Part shown: positions 54,887-63,727 of the stretch, one piece after another
How the letters are laid out: every line of letters begins with the position of its first letter
Position numbering within the stretch: position 1 is the stretch's first letter
Source of the DNA: Streptococcus devriesei DSM 19639
GTDB lineage: Bacteria > Bacillota > Bacilli > Lactobacillales > Streptococcaceae
Length of the DNA: 64,000 bases
Direction of reading: 5' to 3'
Assembly: GCF_000423725.1 (NCBI RefSeq)
Contig: NZ_KE384084.1
Coordinates: 62,001 to 126,000 of the forward strand
The notes under the pieces: generated by a model
Seen by the model: the letters and a program-made list of their open reading frames with translations, nothing else
Told to the model about the DNA's origin: nothing
Databases searched by the model: none
Program-made: the position numbers and the translations under genes

Positions 54887-55035
54887 TCAATCGGCTTTAA
54901 TATAGTAAAATTATGATATAACAAAAGTCGAATGATGTCAAGGCGGCTTTCCGACTTTTTTGGTTAAAATCCGAATGATTATTAAAATTTCTGACTTATT
55001 TTTGGCAGTCTGCCAAGTGTTAGCGTAGCAGATTT

Positions 55036-55064
55036 CTGACAAAAGCCCAGCGGCTTGGTAGAAT
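55036..55064 (+). promoter_or_regulatory. Promoter of the RclA-like gene
   Basis: CTGACA (55036-55041), a 17-base spacer and TAGAAT (55059-55064), 27 bases before the start codon. Confidence 0.6.
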
Positions 55065-55091
55065 GACATTATCAATTAAAAAGGAGAAGAT

Positions 55092-56408
55092 ATGAAAACA
55101 TATGATTTGTTAGTTATTGGTTTTGGTAAGGCCGGAAAAACCTTGGCAGCTAAGATGAGCAGCCTTGGCAAGAAGGTCGCTCTGATAGAAAAGGATGCGC
55201 TGATGTACGGCGGAACCTGTATCAATGTTGCCTGTATTCCGACAAAGACCTTGATTCATGCAGCTGAGGAAAATCTGTCTTTCACTCAGGCAATGGCACT
55301 AAAAGATGTCGTTACAGCACGTCTTCGGCAAAAAAATCAGGCTGCGCTTACGGGTGCAGGTGTTGATCTCTATACAGCTAAGGCTAAATTTCTTTCAAAT
55401 AAAGTGGTGGAGATCTCGGCCGGTGATGAACGTGAGCGGCTGAGCGCTGAAGTTATTGTCATCAATACAGGTGCCGTTTCCAACCAGCTTCCTATTGAAG
55501 GCTTGGCAGAAAGCCGCCATGTCTATGACAGTACAGGCATTCAGCAGCTGGAGAGTCAGCCAAAACGTCTGGGGATTATTGGCGGCGGAAATATCGGTTT
55601 AGAGTTTGCCAGTCTCTATGCTCATTTAGGCAGTCAGGTGACTGTATTTGAAAATTCACCGATGATCCTCGGCCGTGCCGATGAAGCAGTGGCACAGCTG
55701 GCCAAATCCTATTTGGAAGAAGACGGAGTGAATTTTGTCTTATCGGCTCAGGTGGAAAAAGTAAGAAATCAAGGTGAGGCGGTGCTTGTTGAGGCAAGCG
55801 GCAGCCATTATGAATTTGACGCGGTACTTTATGCTACGGGACGAAAACCTAATATAGAGGATTTAGGACTTGAAAATACCGATATCCAATTAACTGATCG
55901 CGGAGCGGTGCAGGTGGATGATTTTTGTGAGACGACCGTGGAAAATGTCTATGCTGTAGGGGATGTTCACGGCGGGCTTCAGTTTACCTATACCTCGCTT
56001 GATGATTTCCGGATTGTTTTTGGGAAGCTGACCGGCAACGGCAGCTACAGCTTGAAAGAGCGCCGCAATGTTCCTACTACCATCTTTATTCAGCCGCCGC
56101 TGTCTCAGATCGGGCTGACTGAAAAAGAAGCTCAGGCTGCAGGCCTGCCTTATCAGAGCAAAGAATTAGCTGTTGCCAATATGCCGCGTGCTCATGTCAA
56201 TGATAATTTGCGCGGTCTCTATAAGGTCGTTGTCAATTCGGAAACCAAGGAAATCCTGGGAGCTACACTTTTTGCTGAAACTTCTCAGGAAAATATTAAT
56301 CTGATCAAGATGGCCGTGGACAATCAGATTCCCTATACTTATCTTAAAAATCAAATTTTTACCCATCCGACAATGGCTGAAAATCTAAATGATGTTTTTA
56401 ATTTTTAG
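55092..56408 (+). CDS. rclA: RclA-like FAD-dependent disulfide oxidoreductase
   Basis: A 438-residue class I flavoprotein. VIGFGKAGKTLA (8-19) and the redox pair Cys43/Cys48 in GGTCINVACIPTKTL match E. coli RclA in wording and position. The second Rossmann motif is IIGGGNIGLE, and the dimerisation domain ends with HPTMAENLNDVF. RclA protects against hypochlorous acid and reduces Cu(II). A mercuric reductase or lipoamide dehydrogenase is less likely: no lipoate-complex or mer genes are near. AAAGGAGAAG precedes the ATG. Confidence 0.82.
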   Translation: MKTYDLLVIGFGKAGKTLAAKMSSLGKKVALIEKDALMYGGTCINVACIPTKTLIHAAEENLSFTQAMALKDVVTARLRQKNQAALTGAGVDLYTAKAKFLSNKVVEISAGDERERLSAEVIVINTGAVSNQLPIEGLAESRHVYDSTGIQQLESQPKRLGIIGGGNIGLEFASLYAHLGSQVTVFENSPMILGRADEAVAQLAKSYLEEDGVNFVLSAQVEKVRNQGEAVLVEASGSHYEFDAVLYATGRKPNIEDLGLENTDIQLTDRGAVQVDDFCETTVENVYAVGDVHGGLQFTYTSLDDFRIVFGKLTGNGSYSLKERRNVPTTIFIQPPLSQIGLTEKEAQAAGLPYQSKELAVANMPRAHVNDNLRGLYKVVVNSETKEILGATLFAETSQENINLIKMAVDNQIPYTYLKNQIFTHPTMAENLNDVFNF

Positions 56409-56622
56409 AATGAGGAGATGGGAAGACGAACTCTTTTATTAGTTGCTGAGTTGATCCTGCTTCCTTTTCTTTTTAGCTTTAAAAATGGTACAATAGACAG
56501 GCATCATTATAGGAAAGGAATAAAACAGCAGAGTCAGATTTGTCTGCTTGTGCAGAATTCGCATAATCCTGAAGAAGACTGTATTTGCGAAAATTCAAAA
56601 GACTGGCTCTTGGTTAAGTGTA

Positions 56623-58905
56623 ATGAATCCTTTATTAAATGGAATGAATGAAAAACAGGCAGAGGCTGTTAAAACGACAGAAGGACCGCTTTTGATTATG
56701 GCGGGAGCAGGTTCTGGTAAAACACGGGTTTTAACTCACCGCATTGCCTACTTGATTGATGAGAAAATGGTCAACCCTTGGAACATCTTGGCTATTACCT
56801 TTACCAATAAAGCAGCGCGTGAGATGAGAGAGCGGGCTATGCTGCTGAATTCGGCGACCAGTGATACTTTGATTGCGACTTTCCACTCCATGTGTGTGCG
56901 GATTTTGCGCCGCGATGCGGATCACATCGGCTATAACCGTAATTTTACCATTGTTGACCCAGGTGAGCAGCGCACCCTCATGAAACGCATCATCAAGAAT
57001 CTTAATCTGGATTCTAAAAAATGGAATGAACGAGCCATTTTGGGAACCATTTCCAATGCTAAAAATGATCTGATTGATGAAGCAGCGTATGAAAATCTGG
57101 CCGGCGATAGGTACCGGCAAATCGTGGCTAAGTGCTATAAGGCCTATCAGGAAGAGCTGCGCCGCAGTGAAGCTATGGATTTCGATGATTTAATCATGCT
57201 GACGCTGCGACTCTTTGATAAAAATCCTGATGTACTAGCCTACTATCAGCAGCGCTACCAGTATATCCATGTGGATGAGTATCAGGATACCAACCATGCC
57301 CAGTATCAGCTGGTTAAGCTTTTGACTTCCCGCTTTAAAAATATCTGTGTGGTCGGTGATGCCGATCAGTCAATCTACGGCTGGCGTGGTGCCGATATGC
57401 AAAATATCCTTGATTTTGAAAAAGATTATCCACAAGCCAAGGTTGTTCTTTTAGAGGAAAATTACCGCTCGACTAAAAAAATTCTGCAGGCAGCCAATGA
57501 AGTGATTCAAAACAATCACAACCGCCGCCCTAAAAAACTCTGGACCCAGAATGCTGACGGCGAAAAGATTGTCTACTATCGGGCTGATGATGAACGCGAT
57601 GAGGCTGTCTTTGTCGCTTCAACGATTGATGCTATTGTGCGGGAAACCGATCATAGTTTTAAAGATTTTGCTGTTCTCTACCGCACCAATGCCCAGTCAC
57701 GGACCATTGAAGAAGCCCTGCTCAAGTCCAATATTCCCTATACTATGGTCGGAGGAACCAAATTCTACAGCCGCAAGGAAATTCGTGATGTCATTGCTTA
57801 TCTTAATGTCATTGCCAACAGTGCAGACAATATCTCTTTTGAACGCATTGTCAATGAGCCTAAGCGCGGTGTCGGACCCGGAACCTTAGAAAAAATCCGA
57901 TCCTTTGCTGCTGCTCAAAACATGAGTCTGCTGGAAGCTTCCGAGCAAATCATGCTCTCAGCCATCAAAGGGAAAGCTGCTCAGGCTGTCTGGAATCTGG
58001 CCAATACCTTGCTTAGTCTGCGGGCTGATTTGGATCAGTACAGCATAACTGAACTGGTCGAAGAAGTCTTGGAAAAGACAGGTTATATGGAGGCTCTGCA
58101 GCTGCAAAACACGCTGGAAAGTCAAGCACGGATTGAAAATATTGAAGAATTTTTATCGGTTACCAAAAATTTTGATGACAATACCCAAGATGCTCCTGAG
58201 GATGAAACAGGTCTTGATAAGCTCAGCCGTTTCCTCAACGATTTGGCCTTGATTGCCGATACGGATGAAGGCGATGCTGAAGCAGCTGAAGTGACCTTGA
58301 TGACTCTGCATGCCGCCAAAGGCTTGGAATTTCCGGTTGTCTTTATCATCGGTCTTGAAGAAGGTGTCTTTCCTTTGTCGCGGTCTATTGAAGAAGCTGA
58401 TGAATTGGAAGAAGAACGCCGTCTGGCCTATGTTGGAATTACCCGTGCCGAAGAGCTTTTATTTATCACTAATGCCAACGCCCGTACTCTTTATGGACGG
58501 ACGGATTATAACCGTGAAAGCCGTTTTATCAAGGAAATTTCGGAAGATTTATTGACTTATCAGGGCTTGGCGCGTCCTGCAGCTACATCTTTTAAAGCCA
58601 GTTATGCTGATGACAGACCTGTCAAATTTGGTCAAGGTATGAGTTTGGCTCAGGCTCTGCAGGCTCGTAAAACTGCTGCTCAGCCAACAAACGCTAAGCT
58701 GCCTCTGGCAAATGCTGCTAAACATGCGGATGATAGAAAAGAGATAGATTGGCAGATTGGCGATATTGCCCATCATCGTAAGTGGGGAGACGGTACGGTG
58801 CTTGAAGTGACAGGCAGCGGTAAAAATCAGGAGCTTAAAATCAAGTTCCCGGAAATCGGCTTGAAAAAGATTTTAGCCAGTGTTGCACCGATTGAAAAGA
58901 AATAA
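56623..58905 (+). CDS. pcrA: ATP-dependent DNA helicase PcrA (UvrD family)
   Basis: A 760-residue superfamily 1 helicase. [15 protein letters not shown] (Walker A), VDEYQDTN (motif II), [14 protein letters not shown] (motif III), [14 protein letters not shown] (motif V) and the C-terminal basic segment are in order. It removes RecA and unwinds DNA in repair and plasmid replication. ATG 56623 gives [16 protein letters not shown], the family start; its RBS is weak (TAAGTG). TACAAT at 56489-56494 is a likely -10, giving a leader of about 120 bases. Confidence 0.95.
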   Translation: MNPLLNGMNEKQAEAVKTTEGPLLIMAGAGSGKTRVLTHRIAYLIDEKMVNPWNILAITFTNKAAREMRERAMLLNSATSDTLIATFHSMCVRILRRDADHIGYNRNFTIVDPGEQRTLMKRIIKNLNLDSKKWNERAILGTISNAKNDLIDEAAYENLAGDRYRQIVAKCYKAYQEELRRSEAMDFDDLIMLTLRLFDKNPDVLAYYQQRYQYIHVDEYQDTNHAQYQLVKLLTSRFKNICVVGDADQSIYGWRGADMQNILDFEKDYPQAKVVLLEENYRSTKKILQAANEVIQNNHNRRPKKLWTQNADGEKIVYYRADDERDEAVFVASTIDAIVRETDHSFKDFAVLYRTNAQSRTIEEALLKSNIPYTMVGGTKFYSRKEIRDVIAYLNVIANSADNISFERIVNEPKRGVGPGTLEKIRSFAAAQNMSLLEASEQIMLSAIKGKAAQAVWNLANTLLSLRADLDQYSITELVEEVLEKTGYMEALQLQNTLESQARIENIEEFLSVTKNFDDNTQDAPEDETGLDKLSRFLNDLALIADTDEGDAEAAEVTLMTLHAAKGLEFPVVFIIGLEEGVFPLSRSIEEADELEEERRLAYVGITRAEELLFITNANARTLYGRTDYNRESRFIKEISEDLLTYQGLARPAATSFKASYADDRPVKFGQGMSLAQALQARKTAAQPTNAKLPLANAAKHADDRKEIDWQIGDIAHHRKWGDGTVLEVTGSGKNQELKIKFPEIGLKKILASVAPIEKK

Positions 58906-58987
58906 TATGCTCTTGAGCGACAAGCTTTTGTTTTTGAGCAGGTGTTTTATCGGTGCAGGGCATTTCTGTCCTGTACAATAAGTGCAG

Positions 58988-59018
58988 TGGGGTATAGTTT
59001 TCGGCTATACCCCATTTA
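58988..59018 (+). promoter_or_regulatory. MET-box-like palindrome / possible pcrA terminator
   Basis: TGGGGTATAG (58988-58997) and CTATACCCCA (59005-59014) form a perfect 10-bp stem. The inner TATAGTTTTCGGCTATA (58993-59009) is close to the streptococcal MET-box TATAGTTTnAAACTATA recognised by MtaR/MetR. It lacks a T run, so a repressor/activator site for metY is at least as likely as a terminator. TACAAT (59055-59060) is the probable metY -10. Confidence 0.55.
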
Positions 59019-59091
59019 GCCAGATAACTATTAGCCAGTAAAGGATTTTAGGTGTACAATAACTCTAGTTATGTTTTTTGGAGGAAAGATT

Positions 59092-60372
59092 ATGACAAAA
59101 GACTATTCTTTTGAAACCCTGCAGCTGCACGCCGGTCAGACGGTTGATCCAACGACTAAATCACGTGCTCTGCCCATTTACCAAACGACCTCGTATGTTT
59201 TCAACGATTCACAGGATGCTGAGGATTCTTTTGCTCTGCGGACTGAAGGCAATATCTATACACGGATTACCAATCCAACGACTGCCGTTTTTGAAGAACG
59301 CATGGCAGCTTTAGAAGGCGGTGTCGGTGCTTTGGCGACGGCTTCTGGAATGGCAGCAATTACCTACACTGCCTTGGCCTTGGCCCATGCCGGAGACCAC
59401 ATTGTGTCAGCAACCACAGTTTACGGCGGTACTTTTAACTTGCTCAAAGAAACCCTGCCGCGCTATGGGATTACGACCTCTTTTGTGGATGTGGCTGATT
59501 TTGAAGCTATCGAAGCAGCTGTTAAGGACAATACCAAGTTTATTTTGGCCGAAACGCTGGGAAATCCTTTGGGCAATGTTGCCGACCTTGAAAAACTAGC
59601 GGAAATCGCCCATCGCCACAATATTCCTTTGGTTATTGACAATACCTTTGGTACGCCTTATCTGATCAATGTTTTTTCTTACGGTGCTGATATTGCTGTG
59701 CATTCGGCTACTAAATTCATTGGCGGTCACGGGACCTCTATTGGCGGTGTGATTGTGGACTCGGGTCAATTTGACTGGGAAAAATCCGGTAAATTCCCGC
59801 AGTTTGTTGATGAGGATCCGTCTTATCATAATCTCAGCTACACCCGTGATATCGGGGCAGCAGCCTTTATTACAGCAGTTCGCACACAGTTGCTGCGCGA
59901 TACCGGTGCCTGCCTGTCACCTTTCAACGCCTTTTTGTTGACACAAGGTTTAGAAACTCTGTCTTTGCGGGTTGAACGCCATGTCGAAAATGCCAAGAAA
60001 ATCGCAGAATACTTAGAAAAGCATCCAAAGGTAACTAAGGTCAACTACGCCAGCCTCCCGTCAAGTCCTTACTACGAGTTAGCGCAAAAATACCTTCCTA
60101 AGGGCGCCAGCTCCATCTTTACCTTCAATGTCGCTGGAGGAGCAGAAGCCGCTCGCAAGGTGATTGATCATTTGGAAATCTTTTCAGACCTCGCCAATGT
60201 CGCTGATGCCAAGTCTCTTGTGGTGCACCCGGCGACCACAACTCACGGTCAGATGAGTCCGGAAGATCTTCTTGCCTGCGGTATTGAACCCAATCAGATC
60301 CGTGTCTCTATCGGATTGGAGAATGTTGATGATCTGATTGAAGATTTACGCTCAGCCTTAGAAGTTATTTAA
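59092..60372 (+). CDS. metY: O-acetylhomoserine sulfhydrylase / aminocarboxypropyltransferase
   Basis: A 426-residue Cys/Met-metabolism PLP enzyme. The PLP lysine lies in HSATKFIGGHG and the YTRITNPTT segment binds substrate. The long insert around SGQFDWEKSGKFPQFVDEDPSYHNL distinguishes MetY/CysD sulfhydrylases from MetB and MetC, so it should make homocysteine directly from O-acetylhomoserine and sulfide. ATG 59092 follows GGAGGAAAG. It is monocistronic, and its promoter has a MET-box-like palindrome. Confidence 0.9.
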   Translation: MTKDYSFETLQLHAGQTVDPTTKSRALPIYQTTSYVFNDSQDAEDSFALRTEGNIYTRITNPTTAVFEERMAALEGGVGALATASGMAAITYTALALAHAGDHIVSATTVYGGTFNLLKETLPRYGITTSFVDVADFEAIEAAVKDNTKFILAETLGNPLGNVADLEKLAEIAHRHNIPLVIDNTFGTPYLINVFSYGADIAVHSATKFIGGHGTSIGGVIVDSGQFDWEKSGKFPQFVDEDPSYHNLSYTRDIGAAAFITAVRTQLLRDTGACLSPFNAFLLTQGLETLSLRVERHVENAKKIAEYLEKHPKVTKVNYASLPSSPYYELAQKYLPKGASSIFTFNVAGGAEAARKVIDHLEIFSDLANVADAKSLVVHPATTTHGQMSPEDLLACGIEPNQIRVSIGLENVDDLIEDLRSALEVI

Positions 60373-60390
60373 GTAATTAAGATACTAGAT

Positions 60391-60471
60391 TGAGAATGAT
60401 TTGTATTAGTCTGTGAATTGAGCACAAACCCAATGTTGCGAGGTCCAGTACAGTTCATTCTCAGTTTTTTT
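60391..60471 (+). terminator. Terminator after metY
   Basis: TGAGAATGA (60391-60399) pairs with TCATTCTCA (60455-60463), followed by GTTTTTTT. The loop of 55 bases is unusually large. Confidence 0.6.
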
Positions 60472-60707
60472 GATTAAAGAAAGTCGATGAGAAAAGACTT
60501 AGCGAATGCATAACGGGAGAAAAAATGCAGTTGGCTTTGCTATTGAGCATGATTTGTCATGACCATTTGCGAACAAGCAATCTATAAGGGCAGTTCTAAG
60601 AAGTGCCGCTTTTGAACTGTAATAATTCCTTAAAATGCTTTTAAAGTTGGAGAACCCTTTTTTGATATAATAAATAAAAAGATTTAAAATGCTGATAAAG
60701 GAACAAG
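60472..60707. other. metY-ccdA intergenic remainder, no gene seen
   Basis: The 335-base gap after metY holds the terminator and then about 235 bases in which I see no gene or convincing repeat. TATAAT (60666-60671) with no clear -35 is the probable ccdA -10, about 37 bases before its start. Confidence 0.6.
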
Positions 60708-61421
60708 ATGAATCTTCAACATATTACTATTTTAACGCTCTTTATTGAAGGGCTCCTGTCGTTTTTCTCCCCTTGTGTTCTGCCTATTTTGCCCGTTTAT
60801 ATCGGTGTTTTAGCAGGTCAGGGAGAGAAGGGGAAGACAGGTGAATTGATTTGGGATAGGCGGAAAGTTTTTAGCAATACGCTCTTATTTACTTCCGGCA
60901 TAGCAGCGACCTTTTTTATTCTAGCTTTTGCCAGCAGTCTCATCAGCCGTTTTCTCCAAAGTCATATTGACTTTTTCCAGAATTTGGGCGGCGTTTTAAT
61001 TCTAATGATGGGATTCGTTCAAATAGGGGTCATCAGATCGCGTTTTTTGACGAGAGAATTTTCAACCAAAAATCAGGTCTACCAAGCAGGACAGAAGGTA
61101 ACGCCGGTCATCGCTTTCTTAATGGGTTTTGCCTTTAGCTTTTCTTGGACCCCTTGTATTGGTCCGATTTTAGCCAGTGTTTTCCTGTATGCCAGCACGC
61201 ATCAGGGGATTTACAGTGTTATACTAATCTTGATCTATTGTTTGGGATTTATTGTTCCTTTTGTTTTGATTGCTGTCTTTTCACAGAAAATAGTGACTAT
61301 CTTTAAAAAACAGCAGCGCTTTCTAAAGTATACCAAGCTTGTTTCGGGGATTCTTCTCATTATTATTGGAATTGCTATTTTGACAGGTTCATTTGCTAAG
61401 ATAGCACACTTATTTAATTAA
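60708..61421 (+). CDS. ccdA: CcdA-family thiol-disulfide membrane transporter
   Basis: A 237-residue protein with six membrane segments and two redox cysteines, Cys23 in FFSPCVLPILP and one in SWTPCIGPI, the CcdA/DsbD-type pair that carries electrons from cytoplasmic thioredoxin across the membrane. It lies 12 bases before a TlpA-like thioredoxin gene, its probable reductive partner. No cytochrome c genes are nearby, so oxidative damage repair or extracellular disulfide reduction is the likely role. Confidence 0.9.
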   Translation: MNLQHITILTLFIEGLLSFFSPCVLPILPVYIGVLAGQGEKGKTGELIWDRRKVFSNTLLFTSGIAATFFILAFASSLISRFLQSHIDFFQNLGGVLILMMGFVQIGVIRSRFLTREFSTKNQVYQAGQKVTPVIAFLMGFAFSFSWTPCIGPILASVFLYASTHQGIYSVILILIYCLGFIVPFVLIAVFSQKIVTIFKKQQRFLKYTKLVSGILLIIIGIAILTGSFAKIAHLFN

Positions 61422-61433
61422 AAGGGGGAAGTT

Positions 61434-61997
61434 ATGAAAAAATTTATTTGGCCAATAGTTCTCGGTGTCACCTTACTAGGAATCGGACTAACAAATCCGA
61501 CAAAATCTTCTGCGCAAAGCAAGTCATCCCCTAAGATAATTCAAACCTCTAAAAATTCGGCACCTGCATTTAAATTAAAAAATAAAAAAGGCAAAACAGT
61601 CAGTCTGTCTGATTATAAAGGGAAAAAAGTTTATATCAATGTTTGGGCCACTTGGTGCGGACCTTGTATGCAGGAAATTCCTGGTCTGAAAAAAGTTTAT
61701 CAGACTTATAAAGACAAGAAAGACTTTGTTTTTATATCCGTAACATCGCCCAGCGATTTGAAGTATCAAAACAACAATCCTATTGATAAAGAGAAAAGTA
61801 TTATTTTAGCAAAAGCAAAGAAAAAAAGGATTACCTATCCTATTCTTTATGACTATAAGGACAATTTTGTACAGGCTTATGGCATCCGCTCTATTCCAAC
61901 CCATATTTTTATCAACAGTGATGGCAGTCTTTCGCAAAAGATTGCTGGGAGCCTTGATGACAGCTCCCTTAAAGACTATCTCAATCAATTGAAATAA
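61434..61997 (+). CDS. Extracellular TlpA/ResA-like thioredoxin
   Basis: A 187-residue thioredoxin with an N-terminal membrane/signal segment (about 4-28) and active site WCGPC (Cys75, Cys78); cis-proline is in RSIPTHIFI. There is no lipobox cysteine, unlike pneumococcal Etrx lipoproteins, so a signal anchor or secreted form is expected. With CcdA upstream it forms an electron chain to extracellular substrates. No msrAB is adjacent here. Confidence 0.9.
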   Translation: MKKFIWPIVLGVTLLGIGLTNPTKSSAQSKSSPKIIQTSKNSAPAFKLKNKKGKTVSLSDYKGKKVYINVWATWCGPCMQEIPGLKKVYQTYKDKKDFVFISVTSPSDLKYQNNNPIDKEKSIILAKAKKKRITYPILYDYKDNFVQAYGIRSIPTHIFINSDGSLSQKIAGSLDDSSLKDYLNQLK

Positions 61998-61998
61998 G

Positions 61999-62302
61999 GA
62001 GGCTGGACAAAAATCATCCAATATTCTTGTTTTGGAATAAACTCTTGGCGCAGTAGTTGGGAGTAAGATTTGTTTGCTAGGCCAAGAAGTCTTACCCCTG
62101 CACAGTTCATTAGGTGCTTTAGCACCAATGAACCACTGCTGGCTGGCTTTCCTTTTGCCACAAGGCCAAAGCGGAAAACCTAGCCAACTGTGCGGGGGTG
62201 GGAGTGAAACGGTCTGGGGAGAGACCGTTTCAGCTCACCACCTTGAAACTAGGGAGTGGTGGGAACCAAAATTTTCAATTTTTGGGTTCTTTCCCACTCC
62301 CC
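61999..62302. repeat. Dispersed intergenic repeat, copy 4 (long form)
   Basis: About 304 bases nearly identical over its length to 39522-39824, in the same orientation, directly after the thioredoxin stop and ending five bases before the minus-strand TetR gene. It has the same GAAACGGTCT hairpin and the same GGGAGTGG...CCCACTCCC end stem. A 103-codon open frame crossing it (62074-62385) continues antisense into tetR and is not a gene. Confidence 0.8.
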
Positions 62303-62307
62303 TCTTC

Positions 62308-62859
62308 TTAAGGGTTTTGATAAAATCCTCTAATAATCAGGAACATATCCGCAATTTCTTGGGGGGATTCCTGTGCACCGCTTAGAACCCAATGCATATA
62401 AAGGCTTTCGAGACTGGCAGCATAAGTAATCACCATATAATCTTTAGGCAGACCTGAATTAGGGTTAATGCTATCATAGAAGAAACTAGGTATCTCATCT
62501 ATCAATTCTTTAATAAATTGCCTTGCCTTTTGCGAAAAATTAACCGGGGCAATTGTAATCACAGACTGAATAAAAGTCTGCTGGCTTTGAAGGTAAATAA
62601 GTCCCTGAATAAGACTGTCTCTGATATTTAGAGAACTGGTATTCAGCTCTTTCTTTAGATTGTCGGTAATATCATGCATCAGTTTATCAATTAAGTCATA
62701 TTTGTCTTGATAATGAAGATAAAAGGTGCTGCGATTGATATGAGCCTTTTCGGTAATTTTCCGGATGGTAATATCGTTAAAATCAGAATTTTCTACTAAC
62801 AGCTCAGTAATAGCTGTTTTTATTTTGGTCTTGCTTTGCGTGTGGCGTCTTTTTATCAT
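62308..62859 (-). CDS. TetR family transcriptional regulator
   Basis: A 183-residue regulator. The N-terminal HTH (about 10-57) has ITIRKITEKAHINRSTFYLHYQDKYDLIDKL, typical of TetR; the C-terminal helical domain is the ligand-binding, TetR_C_7-like type. AGGAG precedes ATG 62859. It is divergent from the ABC ATPase gene with 112 bases between, so it probably represses that transporter. The gap contains AGACATCA and TGATGCTTGTCT (about 62875-62906), a possible operator. Confidence 0.88.
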   Translation of the reverse strand: MIKRRHTQSKTKIKTAITELLVENSDFNDITIRKITEKAHINRSTFYLHYQDKYDLIDKLMHDITDNLKKELNTSSLNIRDSLIQGLIYLQSQQTFIQSVITIAPVNFSQKARQFIKELIDEIPSFFYDSINPNSGLPKDYMVITYAASLESLYMHWVLSGAQESPQEIADMFLIIRGFYQNP

Positions 62860-62971
62860 AATTTCTCCTTAAATAGACATCAGTCCATATAATGATGCTT
62901 GTCTTTCACTTAAAATCATTATATACTAAGAAAAAGATTAAATCAACACACGTCTAAATAAGGAGACTTGT

Positions 62972-63673
62972 ATGAGTTACATTGAAATGAAGCATTCCTA
63001 TAAACGCTATCAGATGGGAGAAACAGAAGTTATCGCCAATAATGATATCAGCTTTGAGATCAATAAAGGAGAGCTGGTCATTATATTGGGCGCTTCCGGT
63101 GCCGGAAAATCAACTGTTCTTAATATCCTTGGCGGCATGGATACTAATGATGAAGGAGAGGTTTGGATCGATGGCAGCAACATTGCAGACTACAATCAAA
63201 AACAGTTAACGGCTTATCGCCGCAATGATGTCGGTTTTGTTTTTCAATTCTATAATTTGGTTCCGAATCTGACGGCCAAAGAAAATGTAGAACTGGCTTC
63301 AGACATTGTCGCCAATGCCAAGGAAGCTGCAGCTGTTTTACAGGAGGTTGGTCTTGGTGACAGGCTGGATCATTTTCCTGCCCAACTGTCCGGAGGAGAG
63401 CAGCAGCGAGTATCTATCGCCCGTGCCTTAGCTAAAAATCCTAAGTTACTTTTATGTGATGAACCTACAGGAGCACTGGATTATCAAACAGGTAAGCAGA
63501 TTTTGGAACTCCTGCAGGCTATGTCTCGGCAAAAAGGTGCTACTGTTGTCATTGTGACACATAATTCGTCCTTGGCTCCCATAGCTGACAAAGTTATCTA
63601 TCTGCATGATGCCAAAGTCAGTGCGATTGAGATCAATAATCAGCCTCAAGATATTGACAATTTAGAATACTGA
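62972..63673 (+). CDS. MacB/LolD-type ABC transporter ATP-binding protein
   Basis: A 233-residue ATPase: GASGAGKST (Walker A), [16 protein letters not shown] (signature), [12 protein letters not shown] (Walker B), then [11 protein letters not shown]. The [16 protein letters not shown] loop is typical of MacB-type ATPases that work with FtsX permeases by a mechanochemical cycle. AAGGAGAC precedes the ATG. The partner permease follows after 54 bases. Confidence 0.92.
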   Translation: MSYIEMKHSYKRYQMGETEVIANNDISFEINKGELVIILGASGAGKSTVLNILGGMDTNDEGEVWIDGSNIADYNQKQLTAYRRNDVGFVFQFYNLVPNLTAKENVELASDIVANAKEAAAVLQEVGLGDRLDHFPAQLSGGEQQRVSIARALAKNPKLLLCDEPTGALDYQTGKQILELLQAMSRQKGATVVIVTHNSSLAPIADKVIYLHDAKVSAIEINNQPQDIDNLEY

Positions 63674-63727
63674 GGCTTTTTGAAAATCAAAACTATATGT
63701 CCTTCTTTGGGGATGAGGAGTGATTGT

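Noticed and set aside
56418..56651. 77-codon plus-strand open frame before pcrA
   Set aside because: A GAGGAG-ATG start exists, but it runs through the pcrA promoter and overlaps its start; the composition is not protein-like beyond a short hydrophobic beginning.
62074..62385. 103-codon open frame in repeat copy 4
   Set aside because: Half is repeat DNA also found at 39.6 kb, where the matching frame is broken; the rest is antisense to tetR.
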